This document shows, piece by piece, positions 1-7,406 of a DNA stretch of 35,329 nucleotides. Origin of the DNA: WHSW01 sp036794585. GTDB taxonomy: Bacteria > Actinomycetota > Thermoleophilia > Solirubrobacterales > 70-9. The stretch is from the NCBI GenBank assembly GCA_036794585.1, contig DAIRGH010000021.1:1-35329 (forward strand). The letters are read 5' to 3'. The notes beneath the pieces are model-generated. The model saw nothing but the letters and a program-made list of their open reading frames with translations, had not been told where the DNA came from and ran no database searches. The translations under genes were made by a program, and so were the position numbers. Every line of letters begins with the position of its first letter. Position 1 is the stretch's first letter.

Positions 1-2
1 TG

Positions 3-908
3 ATCGAGGGCTTTCAGTGGGGCGGTCAGCTTCAGAACACGACCGACGTCGAGAACTATCCGGGCTATCCCGACGGGGTCATGGGCCCGGAGATGATGAA
101 CCAGTTTCGTGCCCAGGCCGAGAAGTTCGGCGCCCGCCTCATCACCGACGACGCCGACCGCGTCGAGCTCAGCGACGGCGAGATCCAGCGGGTGTTCATC
201 GGCGACGACTCATACGAGGCAAAGTCGATCATCCTCGCGATGGGCGCCGAGCCGCGCCGGCTCGGGATCCCCGGCGAGATGGAGCTAGCGGGCCGTGGGG
301 TGTCGACCTGCGGTGTCTGCGACGGCGCCTTCTTCAAGGGCGAGAAGGTGGCGGTGATCGGCGGCGGCGACTCGGCGATGGAGGACTCGATTTTCATCTC
401 CAAGTACGCCTCCGACCTCGACGTCGTCCATCGTCGCGACGAGTTCCGCGCTTCGAAGATCATGGAGGACCGGGCGCGCCAGCAGCCCAACATCAGCTTC
501 AAGACCCCCTTCATCGCCGAGGAGTTCGTCGCGGGCGACGACGGCAAGCTGCGCGCCGTGCGGCTGCGCAATGCCGAGACAGACGCGACCGAGGAGCTCG
601 ACGTCGGCGGCGCCTTCGTCGCGATCGGCCACATCCCGCGCTCGGAGCTGGTCGAGGGCCAGGTCGACACCGACGACGGCGGCTACGTGGTCACGCACCC
701 CGGCTCAACCCGCACCAACCTCGCCGGCGTGTTCGCGGTCGGCGACCTCGTCGACCACACCTACCGCCAGGCGGTGACCGCCGCCGGCACCGGCTGCATG
801 GGCGCGCTCGACGCCGAGTGGTATCTGCGCGACACGCCACCTTCGCCCGAGGCCCACTGGCAGCGAGGCGGCGAGCCGATCGAGGTCGCCCCCGAGCTGA
901 CGGGCTAG
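3..908 (+). CDS. trxB: Thioredoxin reductase, 5' end outside window
   Basis: FAD/NADPH-dependent reductase that passes electrons from NADPH to thioredoxin in the cytosol. The open frame runs in from the window edge, and the residues before the first internal Met (GGQLQNTTDVENYPGYPDG) already match the TrxB N-terminal half, so the true start is upstream. The redox-active CxxC is CGVC in STCGVCDGAFF. It is followed by the NADPH-binding GGGDSAMED and, near the end, the FAD-contacting AGVFAVGDLVD. Length from here is about 301 residues of a usual 310-330, so little is missing. The gene ends one base before the convergent glutaredoxin/GST-like gene. Assignment is firm; only the start is unseen. 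Confidence 0.95.
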   Translation: MEGFQWGGQLQNTTDVENYPGYPDGVMGPEMMNQFRAQAEKFGARLITDDADRVELSDGEIQRVFIGDDSYEAKSIILAMGAEPRRLGIPGEMELAGRGVSTCGVCDGAFFKGEKVAVIGGGDSAMEDSIFISKYASDLDVVHRRDEFRASKIMEDRARQQPNISFKTPFIAEEFVAGDDGKLRAVRLRNAETDATEELDVGGAFVAIGHIPRSELVEGQVDTDDGGYVVTHPGSTRTNLAGVFAVGDLVDHTYRQAVTAAGTGCMGALDAEWYLRDTPPSPEAHWQRGGEPIEVAPELTG

Positions 909-909
909 C

Positions 910-1200
910 TCAGCTCGCCGGCCGGCCCTGCTCGTCGATCCAGCGCAGGATCGCCTTCGAGTGCGTGATCACGGTGCCGTCGGCGAGCTTCAGGGCCGGC
1001 AGCTTCTTGTCGCCCGTCTGGGCTTGTAGCTCGTCGCGCGATCCCTTGCGGAGGAAGGGGATCGGGTGGCCGTGAGCGGCGATTACCTTGTCGTACTCGA
1101 TCCCGGCGCCCCGGAGCGCCTCCTGCACGCGCCGGCACGGGTGGATACGCGGACCCTCGTCGTCGCCGTGGCATACATAGAGCGTCGGCTTCTCGGGCAT
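910..1200 (-). CDS. Glutaredoxin/GST N-terminal domain protein
   Basis: A 96-residue single-domain thioredoxin-fold protein. It opens with a beta strand (TLYVCHGDD), has HPCRRVQEALRGAGIEYD where glutaredoxins and GSTs carry the active-site helix, then the cis-Pro segment KKLPALKLADGTVITHSKAI, typical of the GST N-terminal domain (glutathione or thiol binding). One Cys (HPCRR) occupies the catalytic position, so a monothiol mechanism is possible. The GST C-terminal helical domain is absent. A GGAGG ribosome binding site lies 7 nt upstream of the ATG. It converges on trxB with a 1-bp gap, so the two may be linked through thiol redox work. The substrate is unknown. Confidence 0.75.
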   Translation of the reverse strand: MPEKPTLYVCHGDDEGPRIHPCRRVQEALRGAGIEYDKVIAAHGHPIPFLRKGSRDELQAQTGDKKLPALKLADGTVITHSKAILRWIDEQGRPAS

Positions 1201-1249
1201 CTTCGTCCTCCAGTCTCGTCAACTGTGTTGTAGACCGGCGACGGGCGGT

Positions 1250-1900
1250 CTACTCATCGCTCGCGATCGCCTCCGGGTCGGCCCAGGTCGCGCTTCCGAG
1301 CTCCTCGCCCGCGGCGCCGAACGCCGTCGCGGTCACATCGTGGATGCCGCGTGGGAAGAAGCCGACGAAGATGCCGACCGGCGCCGGTGCCCCCAGCCGG
1401 TGGAGCAGCCGCCGCGGGATCTGCTCGGTGACTGCGTCGAGCTGCCGGGGTTCGCCATCGAGCTCGATGCTGAGCCTCACCGAATCGACGGCCCGCGAGA
1501 CGAAGCCATAGACCTGTGACTCGCGTCCGCCGCTGGACGTTCCCGTCGCGACGAGGGCAGTATTGAGCTCGGGAATGAAGGTCTCCCCGCATGCGCCACC
1601 TGCCTCGGGGAGGCGCTGGGCCGGGTGCAGAGTCATGAGGCACGGTCCCCGGTCGGTCCCGTAGACGACGATTTCAAACGGGTCACCGCCTGGCGTGTAT
1701 CCCGACGCGATGACGGTCGGTCGGGGCGCCCGGTCCTCCCACCCTTCGACCGGCGCCGGCGCGACCGTCGGCGGCTCACCCGGCGAGGCGGGCTCGGGTG
1801 GGCCGCGGGTCACCGCCTCGGTCCCCGCGGAGGCGTCACATCCGGCCGCCGCGACCGCGAGCGCCGCCGCGACCGTCACTGCTTGAGCCGCGAGCTTCAC
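1250..1900 (-). CDS. Predicted lipoprotein, unknown function
   Basis: 216 residues with a GTG start. An N-terminal hydrophobic stretch ends in a lipobox AAGC (Cys21), so the protein should be lipidated and anchored outside the membrane. A Pro/Ala/Gly-rich linker (about residues 25-60) leads to a beta-rich domain with two further Cys (GPCLMTL, GGACGET) that could form a disulfide. I do not recognise the family. The start is supported by a TACGGT -10 box ending 6 nt upstream, which suggests a leaderless message. It lies downstream of, and on the same strand as, the lysyl-oxidase-like gene, separated by a strong hairpin, so it is probably transcribed separately. Confidence 0.75.
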   Translation of the reverse strand: MKLAAQAVTVAAALAVAAAGCDASAGTEAVTRGPPEPASPGEPPTVAPAPVEGWEDRAPRPTVIASGYTPGGDPFEIVVYGTDRGPCLMTLHPAQRLPEAGGACGETFIPELNTALVATGTSSGGRESQVYGFVSRAVDSVRLSIELDGEPRQLDAVTEQIPRRLLHRLGAPAPVGIFVGFFPRGIHDVTATAFGAAGEELGSATWADPEAIASDE

Positions 1901-1906
1901 CTGCCA

Positions 1907-1912
1907 ACCGTA
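1907..1912 (-). promoter_or_regulatory. -10 box of the lipoprotein gene
   Basis: TACGGT on the minus strand, 6 nt before the GTG at 1900. Transcription starting about 7 nt downstream would begin at or next to the start codon. No Shine-Dalgarno sequence is present. No clear -35 is visible. Confidence 0.45.
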
Positions 1913-1923
1913 AACCCGCCACG

Positions 1924-1964
1924 AGCCGCAGGTTTCGGCCGGATAGCGAATACAACCTGCGGTT
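1924..1964. terminator. Hairpin between two minus-strand genes
   Basis: Perfect 9-bp arms CCGCAGGTT (1926-1934) and AACCTGCGG (1954-1962), extended two pairs outward with one G-U, around a 19-nt loop. It lies just after the stop of the lysyl-oxidase-like gene and before the lipoprotein promoter, so a terminator for the former is likely. There is no U-run. Confidence 0.5.
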
Positions 1965-1978
1965 GGTCGCCAGCCGAG

Positions 1979-2812
1979 CTAGGTGATGCAGCGGCCGCTG
2001 AGCTTGCGGACCGAGAGGCGCTTTGGGCGCAGGGCGACGCGGACCCGGCGGACGTTGTTTTCCTCGTTGAGCTCCTCGAGCAGGTTGAGTGGGTCGGCGC
2101 GCGAGATCAGGCAGTAGTGGCCGCGTCGCAGGCCCGTGAGGTCGAGCTGCTGGCCGGGCACGGCGAACACGTAGGAGTCCGCCCAGCCGGCCGAGACGCC
2201 CTGCGTAGCGTTCTGGTCGCAGCCGACGTCCTCGGTCGTGGAACCGAACGGGTAGCGCGGGTGCTCGGGCGTGGCCGGACCCGGAAAGACCGGACGCGTG
2301 TCGACCAGGCAGAACCCGACTTTGCGCGACCCCGCGACGAGCTTGCCGCTCGGGTCCTTGCGCAGCTCGTAGCGAGCGAAGTCGAGCGTGTGCCAGTGGT
2401 TGTGGGCGGCGTGGTAGCGCATGCAGCCGAAGAGCCGCTCGGAGGCGACGCCGTCGGCCCCGGGCTCGAATCCGCCGCTGCCGTTGGTGTCGTCGAAGAT
2501 CCGCTGCGAGGCGTCGCGGTCGTTGGCGGGATCACCGTCCCCGTCGCAGTTCGCCGAGACGGCGCTCGGAAAGACCTCGAGCGGACCGTTGCCGACGTTG
2601 GCGACCTCGGTCGTCAGCCGCAGCAGGGTCTTCGAGCCCTCCTGCGTGACGAAGATCTGCTCCTCGTCGACCGCGAGCGTGAGCAGGTCGGGCGTCAGCG
2701 CCGCCGTGCCGCCCGCCGCGCCGGGGGCGAGGACGACCGCGAAGACCCCGCCCGCGCCTGCGAGCACGACTGCCGCGGCGATTCGGATCCTCGTCGCCAA
2801 CCCTGCGTCCAT
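1979..2812 (-). CDS. Secreted lysyl-oxidase-like protein
   Basis: 277 residues. An N-terminal membrane-spanning signal segment (IRIAAAVVLAGAGGVFAVVL) is followed by a lysyl oxidase domain. The copper-ligand region reads YHAAHNHWHTLDFARYEL, matching the family's His-rich WxHxHxH motif. RKVGFCLVDT corresponds to the Lys-containing KASFCLED segment, and GVSAGWADSYVF to the Tyr-containing segment; in animal enzymes this Lys and Tyr crosslink to make the LTQ cofactor. The C-terminal ADPLNLLEELNEENN is also typical. Known family members are amine oxidases acting on peptidyl lysine; the bacterial substrate is unknown. I chose the ATG at 2812 because it leads directly into the signal peptide and has a TACGCT -10 box 9 nt upstream; an in-frame start further out would overlap the divergent gene. 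Confidence 0.8.
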   Translation of the reverse strand: MDAGLATRIRIAAAVVLAGAGGVFAVVLAPGAAGGTAALTPDLLTLAVDEEQIFVTQEGSKTLLRLTTEVANVGNGPLEVFPSAVSANCDGDGDPANDRDASQRIFDDTNGSGGFEPGADGVASERLFGCMRYHAAHNHWHTLDFARYELRKDPSGKLVAGSRKVGFCLVDTRPVFPGPATPEHPRYPFGSTTEDVGCDQNATQGVSAGWADSYVFAVPGQQLDLTGLRRGHYCLISRADPLNLLEELNEENNVRRVRVALRPKRLSVRKLSGRCIT

Positions 2813-2821
2813 GTCCGGAGG

Positions 2822-2845
2822 AGCGTACCCGCGCTGAGGTAGATT
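2822..2845. promoter_or_regulatory. Divergent -10 boxes (lysyl oxidase / MBL-fold gene)
   Basis: The minus-strand TACGCT (2822-2827) ends 9 nt before the lysyl-oxidase ATG. The plus-strand TAGATT (2840-2845) ends 8 nt before the GTG at 2854. The 41-bp gap therefore holds two short divergent promoters whose transcripts would be nearly or fully leaderless. A GGAGGAG at about 2817 lies too far from the GTG to serve as its ribosome binding site. Confidence 0.45.
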
Positions 2846-2853
2846 TCGTACCC

Positions 2854-3975
2854 GTGGCTGTCGTCGAGACACCGGAGATCAGCGCCGACTCGCTCGGCCT
2901 GCGGCCGTTCACCGAGTTCGACTCCGCGAACGAGACCTGGCCGCGCGGCGACCGGCCGGCGGCGATTCGCGAGGCCGCGGCCGAGTTCCGCGCCCGGTTC
3001 GCGACTCCCGAGAACCGGGTCGAGGCCGTGCGCACGGTCGACATCGCCTCGGCTCCCTACCCGCTCAAGTTCGCCTTCGGCGGCGCCGCCAGGGGGGCGA
3101 ACCCATACATCAACATCATCAACCGCCTGCAGGTGATCCAGTTCACCGACTTCGAGGGCAAGCGGCGGACGCTGGCGTACGAGCCGACCGTCACCGAAGG
3201 ACCGCAGGAGGCACCCTTCTACGAGCAGATGATGCGGATGCCGATGCCCGACTGGATCGCCTACAAGGTGATCGCGAAGATCTGGCACGAGCCCGACGAG
3301 GCGCTCGCAGTGGCTGGCCTTCGCCCTGAGGACGTCGACTTCATCAGCTTCGATCACCTGCACGTGCAGGACCCGCGCTTCGTGCTCGGCACCCGCGAGC
3401 CGATCGAGGGCGAGGCGGCGCCGCGGCCGCCGCTATTTCCGAACGCGAAGCTGATCGCCCAGCGCAAGGAATGGGACACCTTCGCCTCGCTGCACCCGAT
3501 GCAGTGGGCGTGGTACGTCGAGGACGGGATCAAGGACCTGATCACCGACAATGTCGTCCTCGTCGACGGCGACGTCGAGCTCGGCAAGGGCGTGGCGCTG
3601 GTCTGGACCCCTGGCCACACCGACGGCAACCACTCGCTCTGCGTCAACACGCCCGACGGTGTCTGGGTTTCCTCGGAGAACGGTGTGTGCGCGGACAACT
3701 GGCACCCGCACCTGTCCAAGATTCCCGGCGTTCGCCGCACCGCCCGCTACTTCGGCCGCGAGGTGATCCTCAACTCCAACACGCTCGAGGACTCGATCGA
3801 CCAGTACGACTCGATGGTCAAGGAGAAGGCGCTCGCCGACCCGAATCCGCGCGACCCCCGCTTCCTCAACGTCTTTCCGTCGTCGGAGATGGCCTCCTGG
3901 AGGCGCCAGTGGCCCGTGGTCCCGACGTTCACCTACGGCGGGATCAACTACGGCTCGATCGAGCCGCCGGGCTGA
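2854..3975 (+). CDS. MBL-fold metallohydrolase-like protein, atypical metal motif
   Basis: 373 residues, GTG start, probably leaderless. The metallo-beta-lactamase fold is indicated by SFDHLHVQD (His168, His170, Asp173), by the third-histidine motif TPGHTDGNHSL (His255), and by a later Glu-Asn (SSENGVCADNW) where a bridging Asp is common. The first motif is HxHxxD rather than the usual HxHxDH, so one metal site may be changed or reduced. Around the core lie about 150 N-terminal residues and a C-terminal tail (VPTFTYGGINYGSIEPPG) that I do not recognise. No signal peptide, so likely cytosolic. The substrate cannot be inferred. It converges on a 67-aa gene across a GC-rich hairpin. Confidence 0.7.
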   Translation: MAVVETPEISADSLGLRPFTEFDSANETWPRGDRPAAIREAAAEFRARFATPENRVEAVRTVDIASAPYPLKFAFGGAARGANPYINIINRLQVIQFTDFEGKRRTLAYEPTVTEGPQEAPFYEQMMRMPMPDWIAYKVIAKIWHEPDEALAVAGLRPEDVDFISFDHLHVQDPRFVLGTREPIEGEAAPRPPLFPNAKLIAQRKEWDTFASLHPMQWAWYVEDGIKDLITDNVVLVDGDVELGKGVALVWTPGHTDGNHSLCVNTPDGVWVSSENGVCADNWHPHLSKIPGVRRTARYFGREVILNSNTLEDSIDQYDSMVKEKALADPNPRDPRFLNVFPSSEMASWRRQWPVVPTFTYGGINYGSIEPPG

Positions 3976-3988
3976 GCGCCTAGGCGGC
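3963..3988. terminator. Bidirectional hairpin over convergent stops
   Basis: GCCGCC (3963-3968) pairs with GGCGGC (3983-3988), with an inner GGC/GCC pair around a 5-nt loop. The hairpin spans both the TGA of the MBL-fold gene and the TAG of the convergent small gene. It could end transcripts from both sides. No U-run. Confidence 0.4.
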
Positions 3989-4183
3989 CCTGACCTGTTG
4001 GGCTGCCTCGACGATCAAGACCACGCCGCCGCCGCTGGGCCGCTCGGACCCGGAGAGGAACATGCGCCCGCCGTGTCGCTGGCGAGCCTCCTCGCGGGCC
4101 AGGGCCGTGGCGGCGTCCCGCTCGAGCATGCTCGCAATGAGCTTCGAGCCTCCGCTGTGATCGAGATAGAGGACGTCGTACAT
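3980..4183 (-). CDS. Small protein, 67 aa, unknown
   Basis: Begins MYDVLYLDHSGGSK and ends EAAQQVRAA. It looks like a small soluble alpha/beta protein: a strand, a charged helix rich in Ala/Arg/Glu (about residues 17-40), then two short strands (GRMFLSGSE and GGGVVLIVEAA). No recognised family. The start at 4183 is set by a clear GGAGG ribosome binding site 7 nt upstream; another in-frame ATG at 4189 is only 1 nt from that site and so unlikely. The same frame stays open upstream into the EamA gene, but that stretch reads as antisense noise. Codon use is typical of the window. Confidence 0.6.
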   Translation of the reverse strand: MYDVLYLDHSGGSKLIASMLERDAATALAREEARQRHGGRMFLSGSERPSGGGVVLIVEAAQQVRAA

Positions 4184-4217
4184 TCCCATTCCTCCAACGG
4201 TTTCGCCTATCTCCATG

Positions 4218-4311
4218 ATCGGCGCAATCGAACCGCACCGCATCGGTAGTTCGAGGCGCACTGGTGGGTAGTTCGCCGCGAACCGTGTTGTTCCCCTTAT
4301 CGGCGCGATCG
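4218..4311. repeat. Direct repeats in the EamA upstream region
   Basis: GGTAGTTCG occurs at 4245-4253 and 4267-4275, a 22-bp period (about two helical turns). ATCGGCGC[A/G]ATCG occurs at 4218-4230 and 4299-4311. They fill the 174-bp gap between the 67-aa gene and the EamA gene and could be regulator sites. Confidence 0.35.
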
Positions 4312-4344
4312 GCAGATGTAATAGGCGTGCAAGCGCGCACTCCC

Positions 4345-4350
4345 TAACCT
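4345..4350 (+). promoter_or_regulatory. -10 box of the EamA gene
   Basis: TAACCT ending 7 nt before the ATG at 4358, with no Shine-Dalgarno sequence between; a leaderless start is likely. Confidence 0.5.
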
Positions 4351-4357
4351 CGATCGC

Positions 4358-5278
4358 ATGGATCGGCGCGCCTGGACTCTGCTCATCGTCCTCGGCGCGA
4401 TCTGGGGGGCGAGCTACCTCTTCATCAAGATCGGCATCCGCGACATGTCGCCGTGGATGGTCGCCTGGGCGCGGATCGCGCTTGGTGCGCTGGTCCTCGT
4501 GCCACTGGCCATACGGGCAGGAGCCCTGCGGGCCGCTCGCGGCCTGGGTGTGCCCTGGCTGTGCCTGCTCGGAGCAATCCAAGTTGCGGTGCCCTTCGTC
4601 CTGATCTCCGCGGCCGAGGAGGAGATCTCCTCCGGGCTCGCCGGGATCCTGGTCGCCTCGGCGCCGCTGTTCACAGCACTGCTCGCCATCCGGCTCGACC
4701 ACGAGGAGCGCTCACAGGGCCTCCGCCTGATCGGCATCCTGCTCGGGCTGGCGGGCGTCGCCGTGCTGCTGGGCGTCGATGTCGGTGGCACCGGTTCGGA
4801 GCTCGTCGGCGCAGCCGCCGTCCTGCTTGCGGGGCTCTGCTACGCGGTCGGGGGACTGATGGTCAAGCGACGGGTCGTGAACGTGCCTCCGATCGGGGTC
4901 GCGGCGTGGGTGATGATTTCGAGCACGGCCCTCCTCCTGCCGGTCGCCCTCCTGACCGCCCCCGCGGATGTCCCGGGCCTTGGACCGGCCGCGGCGGTGG
5001 CCGTCCTCGGCGTGCTCGGCACCGGGGTGGCATTCGTGATTCTGTACGAGCTGATGAGCAGCGTCGGCCCGGCGCGCACGTGGATCGTCACCTACCTGGC
5101 GCCCGGGTTCGCCGTGGTCTACGGGGCGCTGCTGCTCGGCGAGCAGGTCACGGCCGCCACGATCGCGGGGCTTGCGCTGATCCTTGCCGGCTCCTGGCTC
5201 GGCAGCGGCGGGCGGCTCCCGTCACGGCGCCCTAGACCGGCTGCAAGGGGCGAGCCGGAGCTGGCGACGAAATCCTGA
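4358..5278 (+). CDS. EamA-family (DMT superfamily) transporter
   Basis: 306-residue inner-membrane protein with about ten hydrophobic segments in two repeats. The first opens WTLLIVLGAIWGASYLFIKI, the classic EamA start (GxxWGxxF/Y with a charged pair after it). The second repeat begins near SELVGAAAVLLAGLCYAVGG and ends with ARTWIVTYLAPGFAVVYGALLLGEQ, the characteristic proline/GE motif. Members export amino acids, purines or small metabolites; the substrate here is unknown. The C-terminal 25 residues are a basic cytoplasmic tail. It ends immediately beside the convergent 3-hydroxyacyl-CoA dehydrogenase gene (0-bp gap). Length and motifs match the family well. Confidence 0.9.
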   Translation: MDRRAWTLLIVLGAIWGASYLFIKIGIRDMSPWMVAWARIALGALVLVPLAIRAGALRAARGLGVPWLCLLGAIQVAVPFVLISAAEEEISSGLAGILVASAPLFTALLAIRLDHEERSQGLRLIGILLGLAGVAVLLGVDVGGTGSELVGAAAVLLAGLCYAVGGLMVKRRVVNVPPIGVAAWVMISSTALLLPVALLTAPADVPGLGPAAAVAVLGVLGTGVAFVILYELMSSVGPARTWIVTYLAPGFAVVYGALLLGEQVTAATIAGLALILAGSWLGSGGRLPSRRPRPAARGEPELATKS

Positions 5279-6427
5279 CTAGGCCGCCTCAGCGGCCAGC
5301 ATCGGCGCCGGCTCGTAGCGCTCCTCGCCGGTCCGGCGGTGAAGCCCTTCGAGCGTCGCCAGCACGTGCGCGGGTCCGAGCTGCTGTGCCCATTCGAACG
5401 GACCGCGGGGGTGGTTGAGTCCGAGCCGCATCGCGATGTCGATGTCGTCGGGCGCCGCCACTCCCTCGCCGGCCGCAAACGAGGCCTCGTTGACGAGCTG
5501 TGAGACGACCCGCTCGAGGATCTCGCGGCGGAGCTCGGACTCTAGCGGCGCCTGGTCGGGATCGATCCGGCCTTTGCCGTCGTACTCGTAGAACCCGCGC
5601 TCCGTCTTCCGGCCGAGCCTGCCCTCGGCGACCATCCGCTCCTGGATCGGGTGTGGCTTCCAGCGCTCGATCGGCCGCTGGGCGTAGAAGGAGCGCGCGA
5701 CGCTGAGGTTGACGTCGATACCGATCAGGTCCATGAGCTCGAACGGCCCCATCCGGTAGCCGCCGTCCTCGCGCATCACGCCGTCGATCTCGGCGTGGCC
5801 GGCGATGCCCTCCTCGAGGATTTGCAGCGACTCGAGCGCAAACGGCCGGTTGCAGCGGTTGACGACGAATCCGGGGGAGTCGGTGCAGCGCACGGCGGTA
5901 CGGCCCATGCGCTCGGCAACCGCCTCGACGGCGGCGACCGCGTCCTCGCCGCTGCGCTCGCCGGCGACGACCTCGACCAGCTTCATCAACGCCGGCGGGT
6001 TGAAGAAGTGCATGCCGCAGATCCGCTCCGGGATCCGCGCCCGAGCCGCGATCTCGGTCACCGGCAGTGAGGAGGTGTTGGTCGCGAGCACGGTGTCGCC
6101 GCGACAGACGTCCTCGAGCCGGGCGAAGAGCTCGCGCTTGAGCTCGAGGTCCTCGGGCGCGGCCTCGATCACCAGGTCGCAGCTGCCGAGCCCGTCGATT
6201 TGGGCGGGCACCCGAACGCGCTCGGCCGCCGCGATCGCTTCCTCGTCGCTCCAGCGCCCCTTCGCTATGCCCCGCTGAAGATCGGTGCGCATCCGGTGCA
6301 TGCCCACGTCGAGTGCCTCCGGCTGCGGGTCGTACAGCACCGTCTCGAATCCGCCCAGGCCAGCGAGCTGCGCGATCCCGACGCCCATCGTCCCGGCGCC
6401 GGCGACGCCGACTCGTTCGACGTTCAC
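5279..6427 (-). CDS. 3-hydroxyacyl-CoA dehydrogenase (3-hydroxybutyryl-CoA type)
   Basis: 382 residues. The NAD-binding Rossmann fold opens VGVAGAGTMGVGIAQ (GxGxxG). The catalytic His/Asn region is GMHFFNPPALMKLVEVV, the family signature. A first C-terminal helical domain holds DSPGFVVNRCNRPFALES, and a second copy follows (EVSQLVNEASFAAGEGVA-like region, ending near the C-terminus), so the protein has the doubled C-terminal domain seen in some single-function dehydrogenases. It oxidises (S)-3-hydroxyacyl-CoA to 3-ketoacyl-CoA with NAD+. It is the last gene of a six-gene operon; its GTG start overlaps the stop of the second cupin by 4 nt (GTGA). Confidence 0.92.
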   Translation of the reverse strand: MNVERVGVAGAGTMGVGIAQLAGLGGFETVLYDPQPEALDVGMHRMRTDLQRGIAKGRWSDEEAIAAAERVRVPAQIDGLGSCDLVIEAAPEDLELKRELFARLEDVCRGDTVLATNTSSLPVTEIAARARIPERICGMHFFNPPALMKLVEVVAGERSGEDAVAAVEAVAERMGRTAVRCTDSPGFVVNRCNRPFALESLQILEEGIAGHAEIDGVMREDGGYRMGPFELMDLIGIDVNLSVARSFYAQRPIERWKPHPIQERMVAEGRLGRKTERGFYEYDGKGRIDPDQAPLESELRREILERVVSQLVNEASFAAGEGVAAPDDIDIAMRLGLNHPRGPFEWAQQLGPAHVLATLEGLHRRTGEERYEPAPMLAAEAA

Positions 6428-6921
6428 GGCGACGGCGGGGGCGGAGGTGGCTCCTCGCCCTCCCAGAAGTCGACCGCGTCGCGGCGGAAGTAGACGTCAT
6501 GCATGCCGTCGCCGGTGCCGCCGGGTGGGCGGCCGAAGGCGCTGATCTTCCCGGATTCCGGGCGCACGACGATGTCGGGCGCGTTCATCTCGCTCAGGAT
6601 GAGGGCGCGCACGGGTGTGTCGGTGCGGTTGATGACCTGGTGCGCCCCGTCCTCGCCGACCGGAAACGCGACCACCTCGCCCTCGGTGAGTCGCCGCTCC
6701 CCGTCGGGCGTGCGCAGGCTCGGCTCGCCCGAGACCACGATCAGCATCTCCTCGTTGTCGAGGTGGTAGTGCATCGGAAACGCCGCCGACCCCGGCTCGA
6801 GCTCGAACAGGCTCAAGCCGAGATGCTCGGCGCCGGCCTGGTGACCGAGCTTCGCCCGCCGGCCCCGAAACCCCTCGCGCTCGGAGGGCGGGTCGAAATC
6901 GGGATCCAGGAAGTTGCTCAT
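6424..6921 (-). CDS. Cupin-2 domain protein (copy B)
   Basis: 165 residues, one cupin barrel. Cupin motif 1 is MHYHLDNEEMLIVVSGEPSLRTPDG (His, His and Glu metal ligands in HYHxxxEE) and motif 2 is FPVGEDGAHQVINRTD (His). The C-terminal part after the barrel carries RPESGKISAFG and the shared ending DAVDFWEGE, then a run of prolines that overlaps the next start. It is a paralogue of the gene directly upstream, matching it along the whole length. Metal-binding cupins may be enzymes or sensors; the function here is unknown. ATGA overlaps join it to the upstream cupin, and GTGA to the dehydrogenase. Confidence 0.85.
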   Translation of the reverse strand: MSNFLDPDFDPPSEREGFRGRRAKLGHQAGAEHLGLSLFELEPGSAAFPMHYHLDNEEMLIVVSGEPSLRTPDGERRLTEGEVVAFPVGEDGAHQVINRTDTPVRALILSEMNAPDIVVRPESGKISAFGRPPGGTGDGMHDVYFRRDAVDFWEGEEPPPPPPSP

Positions 6922-7406
6922 TCGCCGCGGGGAGGCTTGTCGCCGTGCCAGTAGTCGACCGCGTCCTGCTCGAGGAAGCTGAGCCGGATGCCGCGGCCGC
7001 TGCCGGGTGCCTCGGAACGGACGCCGATCTTGCCGGTGTCGGGGTAGGCGATCACGTCCGGGCCGCGCATCTCGCTGAAGACCAGAAAGCGGACCGGCTC
7101 GTCGGTGCCATTGATCATCTGGTGCCCGCCGCGCTCGCCGCGAGGAAAGGCGACGACCTCGCCCTCGGCGAGCTCGCGCTCGCCATCCGGCGTTCGCAGC
7201 GTCACCCGGCCCCGCAGGACCATGACCATCTCCTCGTTGCCGGAGTGCCAGTGGTAGGAGTAGGTCGCCGAGCCCGGCTCGAGCTCATACAGGCTCGCGC
7301 CGAGGCGCTCGGCGCCCGCGCGATGGGCGATCCAGGCGTCGCGCATCAGGAAGCCGGCCCTGTCGGACTCGTGGTCCCACTCGGGCTGATAGACGTTCGG
7401 CGTCAA
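6918..7406 (-). CDS. Cupin-2 domain protein (copy A)
   Basis: 162 residues. Cupin motif 1 is YHWHSGNEEMVMVLRGRVTLRTPDG and motif 2 is FPRGERGGHQMINGTD, with the same His/Glu ligand set as its downstream copy. The ending DAVDYWHGDKPPRGE matches copy B in position. The start is a TTG that overlaps the enoyl-CoA hydratase stop by 4 nt (TTGA). The two cupins together suggest a duplicated pair that may form a heterodimer, which is inference. Cupins in acyl-CoA operons are not part of the core beta-oxidation cycle. Confidence 0.83.
   Translation of the reverse strand: MTPNVYQPEWDHESDRAGFLMRDAWIAHRAGAERLGASLYELEPGSATYSYHWHSGNEEMVMVLRGRVTLRTPDGERELAEGEVVAFPRGERGGHQMINGTDEPVRFLVFSEMRGPDVIAYPDTGKIGVRSEAPGSGRGIRLSFLEQDAVDYWHGDKPPRGE

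Noticed and set aside
65..670. Long open frame antisense to trxB, and many like it opposite or out of frame with the genes listed
   Set aside because: High-GC DNA keeps shadow frames open. They show no domain, no start signal and low-complexity Arg/Ala/Pro or Ser composition.
2813..2872. Upstream start for the lysyl-oxidase-like gene (20 more residues)
   Set aside because: It would overlap the divergent gene and its promoter, and the signal peptide begins at the ATG at 2812.
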